A stretch of DNA of 64,000 nucleotides, taken from positions 12,641,708 through 12,705,707 of the forward strand of contig OX387609.1 of NCBI GenBank assembly GCA_947568835.1, read 5' to 3'. The first letter of the stretch is position 1. Each line of letters opens with the position of its first letter. Source of the stretch: Protonemura montana (taxonomy: Eukaryota > Arthropoda > Insecta > Plecoptera > Nemouridae). The notes below the pieces were generated by a model, which worked only from the letters and a program-made list of their open reading frames with translations, did not search any database and was not told where the DNA came from. Both the position numbers and the translations under genes were made by a program. Of the stretch, positions 12,744 to 22,461 are shown piece by piece.

Positions 12744-12890
12744 ATGTCGTACATTGTGTCAAAGTTCGGCAAGCCCGTTCTGTTCATAACAGTGACGAGA
12801 GACTCCAAGTGGCAGGAATATCAAGACAAACTCGTGGCGTTTGAAATAGTCGACGACCGACCCGATCTCACTGCCCTCGCGACACCGTGC
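12744..12890 (+). pseudogene. Helitron Rep relic, second copy
   Basis: The frame reads 'IVSKFGKPVLFITVTRDSKW' then 'DDRPDLTA', matching the Helitron block FGKPDLFxTxTxNPxW...DRPDL, which lies just upstream of the EFQKRGLPHAHI block. This is a different, slightly more N-terminal piece than the relic at 1.6-2.1 kb. It continues as an open but unmatched frame to 13010. Truncated and inactive. Confidence 0.75.
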
Positions 12891-13010
12891 CAGAGTTTGA
12901 ACGATGGTTTGAAGGTTGAAATTAACCGTTTTGAGTACAGAAATAATTACGAATATTTCTTGAAAACCAATATCGTTTTTCAGTTTATCTTACAATACTG
13001 GTGGACATAA

Positions 13011-13854
13011 GTACAATAAGTTTAAATTATACGAATTACATAAATTTTTGTAAAATTTTATTTTATTTTAATTAGTTATACGAATACATCACCAAAAATA
13101 ATTATTAGTTATTACTGCGTTACTTTTAAAATGTCTTAATGTAAGTAACAGACAGCAAATCTGCTAAATAAAGAATGTTACTACTATATATTTGCTTGAC
13201 TTGAGCTAGTTTCAAGTATAAAGGAAAATTGAGTTTACCACAATGCTATTTTTACATGATAATGCTACATGACAGGATGAACATTATTTTATAAATAAAT
13301 CTTTGAGGGGTGGAAGGCATGGAAAGAGATGATATTTGGTTCCACCCTGTCAAGGTACCCAAGAATAACGCCATAGCATTGAGATGCGAGGCAGCTGGGT
13401 CTGAGCAATCATAGGTGAAACGACAAGGAGCAAGTACCTGGATTCTAAACCAGTGGCAAAAAGAAAGAAGCAGTGTATGTCTCACAGCCAGTTTGATGAC
13501 CACCTGGAAATTGTTTTCGCGGGAGTTGGCAAGAAAGAAATAATCCAAAGCATTTTGTCAGAACATAATTTTAGCGATTGGATAACAGACATTGACTACA
13601 GTTCAACCCTTCGAACATAAAAGGCATCCGTGGGTCACTAGACTTATGGCGTATACAAAATATCGCTGAATGACCACATAAAATGGTAATAGCAAAACGA
13701 GATATGAGACAATGATCGATATTCGCACTTCAAAAACAATTGAAAGCAGTTTTACCAAAGTGCCAAGAAATCAGAACTCAATGTGTACCAACTAAATAAC
13801 CTTGCCTCGAACACCAAAAAGAAGTTGTTTCTTGAACCATACTGACAACCTAGA
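13011..13854. other. No recognisable gene
   Basis: Very AT-rich up to about 13220, then ordinary sequence with no family signature on either strand. Confidence 0.4.
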
Positions 13855-13955
13855 CCAGGCGAGAGCGACCAGACTTTTCCTCCTCCTCGAGCGACTTGGA
13901 CAGAATGAACCCGGGAGCGATCCCCACGCCGCCTTATGTAGGCGACCAAGATGGT
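13855..13955 (+). repeat. Diverged interspersed repeat, copy 2
   Basis: See the copy at 11100-11200: the same ordered blocks, including 'CACGCCGCCTTATG'. The GC-rich stretch produces long antisense open frames that I do not regard as genes. Confidence 0.35.
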
Positions 13956-14307
13956 CCACGAGGCTCCGAGGAATGATCAGCAGTCGAACACTGCACAAAT
14001 ACACCAGACGCAACGTTGCCAAGACATGTTCAGAATGGAAATTGTTCGGGTGATTTGCAAACCTTGCCACGTCGTTTTCGCGAGTGGGTGATCTTCGTCG
14101 GCTGGGATTTCTCACTGGCTTTAACCGCCTTGCCGCTTTTTTTACTGCTGATGACGTTAGAGTAGACTTTTCCGGTGATTTGGTTGATGTAGAACTGCCG
14201 GGGCTGGCGCGTTCTTTTATATGCTCCGTCGGATGTGCCATGGCAATACTTGTCCGTGCGCTCTAGGAATCAGTGGGCCTGGCAACAATATACCAACGCT
14301 GTGGGTG

Positions 14308-14370
14308 GCGCAATTTAGCAATTTATGCAATTTGCAATTATGCAAATTGCAATTTATGCAATTTAGCATC
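14308..14370. repeat. Short AT-rich near-palindromic repeat
   Basis: Repeated 'CAATTTATGCAATTT' (twice) flanks 'GCAATTATGCAAATTGC', giving a cluster of ATGCAAAT-like octamers able to fold. Most likely simple-sequence slippage. Confidence 0.6.
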
Positions 14371-14467
14371 GCAGTATGTTCACAGGTTGTTCTGGCCTTC
14401 TAGAATTTTAACCATGAAACCGATTTAACTTCTTTAATAGCAATAACCCACAGAGGCCAAGTTCATC

Positions 14468-14620
14468 TCAAGGCTCTAATTTAGGTCCGCTATTTTATCT
14501 ATTTTATGTGAAGGAATTTACTTCCTGTGCTTGTAATACCAAAATGTATATGTATGCGGACAGCATGGTTATAATCTTCTCCCATAAGAACTCGAGTTCA
14601 AAGCAGATGGCCAAATGCAC
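14468..14620 (+). pseudogene. Reverse transcriptase relic (catalytic core)
   Basis: The frame reads 'LGPLFYLFYV' and then 'CNTKMYMYADSMVIIF', which is the GxxLGPLLFxLYxNDL...YADDTxxx core of a LINE reverse transcriptase. The catalytic YADD is degraded to YADS. Truncated on both sides. Confidence 0.7.
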
Positions 14621-15137
14621 GACGTGACCAGCGACAACGTCGAGCAGCAATACTTTCGTTAATCGAATTAGTTTAAACCTGGCCCTACTCCCCCATACAA
14701 AAAACAAGTTTACTGACATATTCAACTAAAAGTAAATCAAGATAAAATTGGCAGCGAACAAGTGCAGCCCATGGCAACTGTCGCCATGGAAACCTCGCCT
14801 CGTTACAGAGCTCAGCTTCCTTGAACTCAACCGTGTCTGCCCCGCCGTGCTGGCAGAAATTTTGTGAAGAGGTGGTGAAGCTCCTTGCAGGAGCGAAGAA
14901 AAGGGGCATCGAACTCGAAAGTGGGAGATGACGGCGAGGAAGCCAACCAAAAAAAAGGGGTGTTAGTAAGAGGAAGATTTTATTGGTGATTGAATTATCT
15001 TTCACTAGCTAGATTAGAATCTGAAATATAATCCAAAGCACGCAAGGAAGTCCAAGATTCGCTCGGCGAGCTCTAGGATTAAATAGGTAAAACGTTGACT
15101 AATCTCTTGACTATTGTAATAATAAGAATAATGCCGG

Positions 15138-15180
15138 CTCTTATATCGTTATAAGAGCATGATATTGCTCTTAATTATTA
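15138..15180. repeat. Small hairpins in AT-rich DNA
   Basis: 'GCTCTTATATCGTTATAAGAGC' is a perfect 8-bp stem with a 6-base loop, followed by a second AAGAGC...GCTCTT hairpin. No adjacent gene suggests a role. Confidence 0.6.
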
Positions 15181-15239
15181 CTATTATTATTATTCTTGTC
15201 GGCTCTTTTGCATATATCTCATTGATATCTCGATCGAGT

Positions 15240-16090
15240 CTGGTACGTTCCCTACAAAACTAAAGCTTGCCGTGGTCATACCGGTTCACACAAAAAAAAA
15301 GGCAAAATAGACATCTGAATTAACTATGGACCAATTTGACTGCTCTCTTCCCAAAGTTTTCGAAGAAATTATGTATGCTCGTCTTACACCCTACCTGCAT
15401 AAACATAATGACCTTAGAACCTCCTGTATACTCAGTACTGGACAAAAATGAGTGCGCCGCAGGCCATTTCTATGATCTGAGCAAGGCATTCGATAACATA
15501 GGACTATTATCTTCCATCTTTCAAAATTAAATCCCCGTGGTATCTTCTGGGCCAGCTCGTGCATGAATTGAATCAATCATCTCCCAACGCTCACAAGCAG
15601 TAATAATAATAATGTAGGGGAATATTCCTTATCTATCCGAGTATATTTCAGTATCCCATGAATCTGTCTTGGGTCCATGACTATTTTAACTCGACGTCAA
15701 CAAATCACCGAATATACCCTGTCAACAAGCTTAAGGGGGAGATATCAAAGAACTCGTCGCACAGTATGCTGTTGGTACGACTCATTTGCTAACTGCAAAC
15801 AAGAGAGAGGAACTAGTTTTGTCCAAACCACAAATCAACATGCAGCCCTGATGTCCGAGTATTGTAAGAAGAACCGTCTTGCCTTGCAAACATTAAAAAC
15901 TATATTTATCTAAATTTAACATCGATATCCCGAAATCAGACAGTGCCCTCTACTCCGCCATGAAGGGGAAACTATCAGACGCTTGAAATACCTGTTGCAA
16001 TTCCACGGCCCACTCGAAAATCCGAACAAATTTCACTGCTTCCCACGTCGACCCAAAAGGACAGTACATTGTCTTTTCAATCTGTCACTC
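15240..16090 (+). pseudogene. LINE reverse transcriptase relic
   Basis: Broken frames read through successive RT motifs. About 15325-15400 gives 'NYGPI'...'LSSQSF' and FEEIMYxRLxPYLxKHN. About 15470 gives 'YDLSKAFDN' (first catalytic Asp block) followed by IPRGI. About 15840-15910 gives 'CKKNRLALQTLKTIFI' (the WxxxNxLxLNxxKTxxI block after the YADD core). About 15980 gives RRLKYLLQFHG, the VKYLGxxxD block. Several frameshifts and stops are present. The motif order shows a CR1/Jockey-like ORF2. Confidence 0.7.
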
Positions 16091-16919
16091 CATCTGTAAT
16101 TTGAACAAATTGTCGATTAGAAACTATTTATTTGGTAACTATATTATACCTTAACTATTCTTTATTATATAACTATTTTTAAGATTCCGAAAGAAACTTT
16201 AATTATTGGTGATTTGCATAAAATACGCAAATGACATCGTCGCTCGGAATCAGCTGCGTAACCCCCGTCTCGGCTGGCGCTGAAGAACGCGTCGTATTTT
16301 GACGAATTTCTTGCCTAATTAACAGTAAATCGGAAAGCCATTACCGAGGTAATTTATTGTTTTTCTTGCCGCTGTGATTGTAGCAGTGCCCTTTGGAACG
16401 TTCAAACGAGACAACTCATTTTCACCCGACGTATTGTTTTAAAGTATGTACCATCACGCTCAACGCAACAATGCTTGCATCAAAGATTGCCAGTCTCGAG
16501 TCCGAGGCCCTTGGAGGTTATTTGAACGTATTGGAAGATATTTTTATTCCTGTCATTCCAAAAATATCACGAGCTCGTAATCCGATGTCGTCTCGCAATG
16601 GCGTGTGCTATGAAAAACTCTTAAATTTTAACCTACCGCTCTGCCTGTCAACGCAACGGTATGACAGAGATATGTGACCAACGTTATCGTAGGAAAATAG
16701 GTGCTAATCAGAGCTCTTACGATGCCACGATCCTCAAATTCTCTTCTTCCAACGATGCACATCAAACTTAAGTAATAACGCCAGCACTGCTGGGTATTTG
16801 CGGAAACTAATGAAAGTAAGCTACTTTCAACGGCATGCTAATCTTAAGCGTACTGTCAATTGATTAGCTTTCTAATTAAACTTAAATCTACAATCGAACA
16901 ACACAAATTATAAACACAA
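16091..16919. other. No recognisable gene
   Basis: This is the region downstream of the minus-strand TMBIM gene. An open plus-strand frame at 16393-16677 lacks an ATG start and family features. Confidence 0.4.
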
Positions 16920-16920
16920 C

Positions 16921-16926
16921 TTTAAT
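16921..16926 (-). promoter_or_regulatory. PolyA signal (ATTAAA) of the TMBIM gene
   Basis: ATTAAA on the minus strand, 20 bases past the stop codon. Spacing is short but workable. Confidence 0.4.
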
Positions 16927-16945
16927 ATACAAATAAACACACAAA

Positions 16946-17797
16946 TTATAAAAGGCTTTCTACACAAGACCACACCATGTGCAACAGCAAAAAGAACGGA
17001 AGGACATCCGCGAACAAAGTCAGTGCATCTAAAACAACATCACTAGTCGGCACCTCAAGTTGTCTTCTACCGAACACTCGCTGGGTGTCGAAGAAAAGTA
17101 AGGGGCTCAACAGGAAGACCAAGCAAATACAGGCCGCTAGGAGAAGTCCTACGATTTCCAGCACCATTGCGATAACTACCGTGAAGAAGAGGAGCACACA
17201 GACGATGAACATCGTAATCGCAGGCCACATCCGGTGCTTTAGTGGGCAGTCGTAGGGCAAGAAAACGGCGAGCACAGAGACCAGGGCGATCGTCAAGACC
17301 GCGAGACCGGAAGTGCTGAGCACGAGGATTGGGTCACGAAATGATAAACACAGTCCGATAAGTAACCCCATCGCGATGTGGAACACCAGAAGGAGGATGA
17401 AGTTAAACGGAAATTTGACTCTGACTGATGCGAAACAAAATAATATACAGGCAATGAGAACGGCGGCCGCGCAGAGACCGAGTGACGGTACCAGCGTGTT
17501 GCGTTCCATGTCATGAATGTAGATTCTGGTGAGGCCGTCGAACAGGAAGGCTGCGGCGCTGGCAAAGGTCACGACCAGTTCGAGCAACAAGACGATGTAA
17601 GCTTTGATGATGTGAATCTTTCGGCTCTTGGGTTGGACGACATCGACGTCGTCGTCGGCCCCGCCGCGTAGTCGTTGAGCGTCCTGTCGGGTGGGAAAGT
17701 AACGTGTTGAAGACAAGTCGTCGGATTTCATTTGCGATACATACGTGCACACGGTGGCCAAGATAGATATTTTTGGCTGCGGGTTAAGAAATGACAT
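16946..17797 (-). CDS. TMBIM/Lifeguard (Bax inhibitor-1 like) membrane protein
   Basis: A 283-codon single-exon ORF. Family members sit in ER, Golgi or plasma membranes and modulate calcium leak and apoptosis. Hydrophobic segments lie at about residues 63-86, 104-123, 131-151, 157-179, 190-212 and 215-236, with a seventh, C-terminal segment at 254-277. Family marks are 'VKFPFNFILLLVFHIAMG' after TM2, 'FFDTQRVFG' (236-243), and the closing DxVLDALTLFADVLPFF block, which fits the DTQ...YVxxALxLYxDIxxxF signature. The acidic, Gly-rich stretch before TM1 replaces the Pro-rich tail of typical GRINA/Lifeguard proteins. Translation may start instead at Met23 (17731), whose context CAAATG is good. 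The lack of introns could mean a retrocopy, but the frame is intact. Confidence 0.8.
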   Translation of the reverse strand: MSFLNPQPKISILATVCTYVSQMKSDDLSSTRYFPTRQDAQRLRGGADDDVDVVQPKSRKIHIIKAYIVLLLELVVTFASAAAFLFDGLTRIYIHDMERNTLVPSLGLCAAAVLIACILFCFASVRVKFPFNFILLLVFHIAMGLLIGLCLSFRDPILVLSTSGLAVLTIALVSVLAVFLPYDCPLKHRMWPAITMFIVCVLLFFTVVIAMVLEIVGLLLAACICLVFLLSPLLFFDTQRVFGRRQLEVPTSDVVLDALTLFADVLPFFLLLHMVWSCVESLL

Positions 17798-17829
17798 GTG
17801 TACCGCAAAGACGCGTTTTAATGTTGTTT

Positions 17830-18316
17830 TACAGCTAACCGTAGGTCTTCAAAATAAATAAAACCCCAACGACATTTAATATTGTTTGCCTTGTGAAACA
17901 AATTAGCAATCATGCTTATTTAATGTTACATTACAGTTTAACTTAACCCTGTATTTTAACTGATTGCTTTTTGATTTTTATTCCAAGAATGATCGTTTCT
18001 GTAGCAAGATTTAAAACCACGTTCTACAGTGGCAAGTCATCTACATCAAAACCTCCTACGCTCATCTTTAATACAAACTCTCTTGCACGGAACTACAAAT
18101 ACGCCTACCATTGTTCCCGCGGCGTGCTCTGTGCTCGCCGAGCTGCTTCCAGGCTAGTGATCCTAGGCAAGTTCAGATTAACTACAAAACTTAGCTGTAC
18201 TGTGTTAAGTAACGCCGAATCTAAACATTGGGTTTCACGCATTTGAAAGCATTGCAAACTTCCAAAAATTATAATTCCCGTCTGTGCGTTGCGATGGATA
18301 CGTCAAAGCGATAAAT
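17830..18316. other. No recognisable gene
   Basis: Upstream region of the TMBIM gene. I cannot point to a TATA box. The open plus-strand frame at 17971-18246 has no ATG-supported or family evidence. Confidence 0.35.
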
Positions 18317-19447
18317 ATAACGTACTATTGTTGTATCAGTGGTCTTTATTGCCTGGTGTTGACTGCAGATGGCCTCTCACACAAGTGGACTGATACGCCA
18401 AGGGTACAGTGACCCAAAATCTTGCACCAAGTGTCTTGACTATTGCAACAATACCGCTAGTCGGAGCGCTAATTTGCCAATGCGCAAACTGACTTCGTAA
18501 AAACTGTATGCCAAATTACTACTTTTCAGAAACAATGAAAAATGCTTTTAGGCGAAAAGTTATTTAATTTTGTTATTTTAGACTAGTTCCCAAACGCATC
18601 GTCGACAACTGCGAGTAAAACCGAACACTTTGATTAGGTTTCGACCACTAGCCTACGGCAGGCAAGGGCGTGTATGATGGCTATGAGGACAAAGACTCTC
18701 GGGTCCTCATCTGAAACTCGGTGCTTGGGGTGTACAGCGCAAGGACGTTGTCACCGCCTTAACATCACGGCCCGCAGGAACTTTGTACACCATTAACAAG
18801 CCAATGGTACCAACTAAACCGTCGACATTTCAGTGATGCTCTAGTTTAGTTTGCCGCCTGGTGGAGCATAGGTCTTCCGTCGAAGTATACGATGGCCGAC
18901 ATGTCCGGGTAAGTGGCGATGCGTTGGACAATTTTCTTTCTTGACCGCGGAGCCATAAACAAATCTGCATCAAGTTTAGTTTAAATGTTAAATAGCGTTA
19001 AACAAAAATATCTCTTTTGTAAGATGTGTGTAGTTTAATTTTGTTCCCTCAAGATTACCAGCCGTACATGGTTGCCTATGTTAATGCTCTGAGAGGCGTT
19101 GCGGGACTAGGCACGGTCGCAGTGAGCAACTTGCTTTTATAAATGACGCCTCCCACAAATATGTCCGTGCATGACGCGCCGTGCCAACCGATGTGAAGTG
19201 CGGGTCCTGGAACCATCTCAACATAACGCAGAAAAAAAAAACTCGAAACCGAAATATATGTTTGTTGTTTGTTTTAAAGTTGTTTATTTAGCAAAATAAT
19301 TCCATTTACAGTCAACTATATTTAGTTGTAATAACTTCGCTTAAATGTTTGCTTAAATACTAACATTGCTTTCTATTTTTCTACTAAACTTAACAAAGTT
19401 TTCCTCACCTTTAATATTATTTGCAGGAAATGCATAATACTTTCTTA

Positions 19448-19852
19448 AGCCCGGTTTACATGGGAGTATTTTTCTCGGCTCTCTGCCTCCGCAGTCTACC
19501 ACACGAGAAAACTATGCCCGTGTAGACGGAAACTATTGCCAAACATGTGCTACAAGTCGGTACAAGAGACGTAGTAGATATCTGCCGCCGAGATTTTCGA
19601 TTAGCGCATGTTCTGTTTGAACAGAGATCTACGTTGAAACCAACCAATCAGAAACGTTCCCGCGAGCGTGTCCGAAGCTGACGGGGCGTGCCTAGTTGCA
19701 ACTGATGTCTCCGAAGAGAACTTGTGCCTATGCTGAAATGTGGAAACAGCTACGCACGCAATATTGTGCCAGCACTCTAGAGCAGCAAACTCGGCAGTAG
19801 ACTGGCGCTGAGAGTCTACCGCCGAGAAAAATACTCCCATGTAAACCGGGCT
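19448..19852. mobile_element. MITE with 32-bp perfect TIRs and TTA target duplication
   Basis: A 405-bp element begins 'AGCCCGGTTTACATGGGAGT' and ends with its exact inverse; 32 bp are identical at 19448-19479 and 19821-19852. It is flanked by TTA at 19445-19447 and 19853-19855. A 3-bp TWA target duplication is typical of the PIF/Harbinger superfamily. There is no transposase ORF, so it is non-autonomous. It is absent from the paralogous unit 2, although that unit lacks the whole surrounding stretch. Confidence 0.85.
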
Positions 19853-20079
19853 TTACTCCTCTATAAAATATACCTACTATTATTAGCCTTGCCTTCTACA
19901 CACGAATTTCTTTCTGATCTAGTATTATGTTCGTGATCTTGAAAGTAAGTTGATTTTTTTAAGTATTAGGGCATCCTGCTATGTAGGTTCTTAAATATAA
20001 GCCACAGAAAAATGCAAGTAAAAGGGTAACAACAAGTAACAAGCAAAACCACAGATACATTTAACCTTTCTCTGATAGC

Positions 20080-20948
20080 CTTTGTGATAATGTCTGTGAT
20101 ATTTGTTTGAAGGAAGGTGGTTCGTCAAATTATGATCTCCGACAAGTCACCCACGTGCGCGATACCCCTTCAATCAATTGAAAACCACTTGGGGTAACGA
20201 ATGGTAACAGAGCAGAACACTATGAAAAAAACCAGAAAAAAGACCTCAACTGCATTGACCACGGCCTGTTGCGCAAGAAGTTATCGCTGCAATCAACGGA
20301 ATCGCGATTGAAAATGTACCTAAAAAAGGCAAATTTAACATTATTATTATACAAACTACGGGAAGCCTTCGGGTGGCCTTAACGAACTGTTTAAGTAACT
20401 AAGTTTAACGAAGAGTGCAATATGCTAAGGTTGTTTACGGATGGATGTGGGGGGAAAAATAAATAATCGCACATTGTTCCTTCCGTGGCACCGATGCTTT
20501 TAAGGCGCCCGGGTCTATCCGCGACAGGCTGTTGGTATTTACGGTTCGTGGACATTCCTTTCTTCCGGCAGATAAGGTTTTCGGTCAAGTTAACCGCAAG
20601 CTACTCGTCCAATCAGAGATTTATTGGCCCGGAGGCTACCACCAAATTTACAGAGAGGTAGGTGAGGTGTGGATTGGACTATCTAGAATATCTCTTTAAT
20701 TGTTGGAATTAAAGTAGTTGGAATTTGAGACGTGAGGCGGATAATGCTTCGTCGCCAAAGCCATGGAAAGTTAAAATACTGATCAAGAATGCACAGACTT
20801 AACGAACAAATTTGTAAACTTGGCCGAAGAACAATATTGGTGCCAAAAGGCCTAGCGTCGAAGAAATTCCCCTCGGGAAGCCTATTGCCGACAAGAAAGC
20901 GGACGTGAAGGCTCCTTTGTCAGGACGTGTCTGACATTATTACTGTGC
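20080..20948 (+). pseudogene. Transposon ORF relic, DUF7869-like, copy 1
   Basis: Broken frames read 'CDNVCDICLKEGG' (about 20082-20120), then 'NEECNMLRLFTDGCGGKN' (about 20410-20465), then 'GHSFLPADKVFGQ' (about 20540) and an IYxPGxYHQIYRE block. The order FxDGCGGQNKN...GHSFLPxDRxFGxIE is typical of a large arthropod transposon protein group annotated as DUF7869; I recall this rather than having searched it. Stops and frameshifts are present. The last frame, through 'KADVKA', closes near 20963 and is better preserved in copy 2. Confidence 0.6.
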
Positions 20949-21057
20949 GACTGCCACACTGTAAAAACTAATGTCTTACAAATAAGACACTAAAACACCA
21001 ATTGTAGCTTGCATGTGAAATAGTCCCCGAATCAAAGCTACATTTGTGTCGTAGAGA

Positions 21058-21312
21058 TATTTCATCCAGTGTGGCTCTTTGAGCGGCAGTGACACAGAAG
21101 AAGAGAAGGATGAAGACCGGGAAGATCACTCTGTTGTCGGTGTTGTTGGACAGGTTAGGGTCCACGAGCACTGCACGGAAACGCTAAAAGACATCAACTT
21201 GGATGCGGTTAACAGTCTGGAGGCGGCGTCGACAAGCCTGAGAAAAATATCCAGGTGGAAGAGATTTAAAAGGTTATTTACTTGCTGCCTCCCTTCTCGC
21301 AAGAAACGATAG
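21058..21312 (+). other. Candidate terminal exon, acidic protein with basic Cys-Cys tail
   Basis: After an AG preceded by TTTCATCC (about 21065-21075) an open frame of about 80 codons runs to a TAG at 21312. It starts with 'SGSDTEEEKDEDRED', continues through a helical middle part and ends 'RWKRFKRLFTCCLPSRKKR'. Such a basic tail with paired cysteines resembles membrane-anchoring, palmitoylated tails. No upstream exon or ATG was found. The homologous stretch in unit 2 (about 25970-26144) keeps the first 45 codons in frame, with mostly conservative changes and one 12-base in-frame indel, but then reaches a stop. Shared frame preservation hints at past coding, possibly inside the transposon. 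Confidence 0.3.
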
Positions 21313-22461
21313 GGCGAACGGTGAAGGAGGAGACAAGAATGCCCCATCTCAGGGACCCGGTTCCAGCTCAAGATGTCCATAACAACATCACTATCAAAGA
21401 AGATTGCACGAGATGTCCTAACATCTGGACTTCATCACAACAAATCCGTCTCGTCTCATCTCACTAGGAGAGTATACTCTCTTCAAAGTCTTCGCTCAAG
21501 GTGGACGAAACATCGCTATATTTAAAGTTTTCGAGAGAATTTGTTTCTCTTTGACAAGACAGGGATGTGATGTACGGCTGGTAAGTTAAAAAATCTGGCC
21601 GCTCACCAAAAGTAACAAATGTGCTAAGTGTTCCTGTCCGTTTCATTGAATTTACGTTCACGTACATGGCTTGGCGTGTATGGTTTGTCATGGATTATTG
21701 TACGTTACCCTGAAGATATACATTTCAAACGTGAAATAGATCTTCAAGGCATTATAACGTAATATTGTTGTATCAGTGGTATTTATTGCCTGGTGTTGAC
21801 TGCAGATGGCCTCTCACACAAGTGGACTGATACGCCAAGGGTACAGTGACCCAAAATCTAGCACCAAGTGTCTTGGCTATTACAACAAGACCGCTCACCG
21901 TAGCTAGGAGCGCTAATTTGCCAATGCGCTAATGCGCAAACTGACTTCGTGAAAACTGTATGCCAGGTTACTACTTTACAGAAACAATGAAACATGCTTC
22001 TAGGTGAAAGGGTATACAATTTCGTTAATTCTCTCGCATTACTCGTATTTGAGACTGGTTCCCAAACGCATCGTCGACAACTGCGAGTAAAACCGAACAC
22101 TTTGATTAGGTTTCGACCACTAGCCTACGGCAGGCAAGGGCGTGTATGATGGCAATGAGGACAAAGACTCTCGGGTTCTCATCTGAAACACGGTGCTTGG
22201 GGTGTACAGCACATGGACGTTGTCACCGCCTTGTCATCACGGCCCGCAGGAACTTTGTACACCATTAACAAGCCAATGGTACCAACTAAACCGTCGACAT
22301 TTCAGTGATGCTCTTAGTTTAGTTTGCCACCTGGTGGAGCATACGTCTTCCGTCGAAGTATACGATGGCCGACATTTCCGGGTAAGTGTCGATGCGTTGG
22401 TCTTTTGTAAGATGTGTGTAGTTTAATTTTGTTCCCTCAAGATTACCAGCCGTACATGGTG

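Larger units (their letters stand above)
18317..21525. repeat. Tandem segmental duplication, unit 1
   Basis: This unit repeats at 21754-26482 in the same order. Matching blocks are 18317-18955 with 21754-22400; 19016-19078 with 22400-22461; 19079-19345 with about 25134-25400; 20530-20960 with 25405-25855; and 20961-21525 with 25856-26482. Unit 1 alone contains 19346-20529, which includes a MITE and the 5' part of a transposon ORF. Matches are estimated by eye as close, with scattered substitutions and indels. Confidence 0.8.

Noticed and set aside
13792-14241. 149-codon minus-strand ORF beginning with a basic Ser/Pro-rich segment
   Set aside because: It runs into the diverged interspersed repeat at 13855-13955, has no family motif, and no convincing donor follows the basic part.
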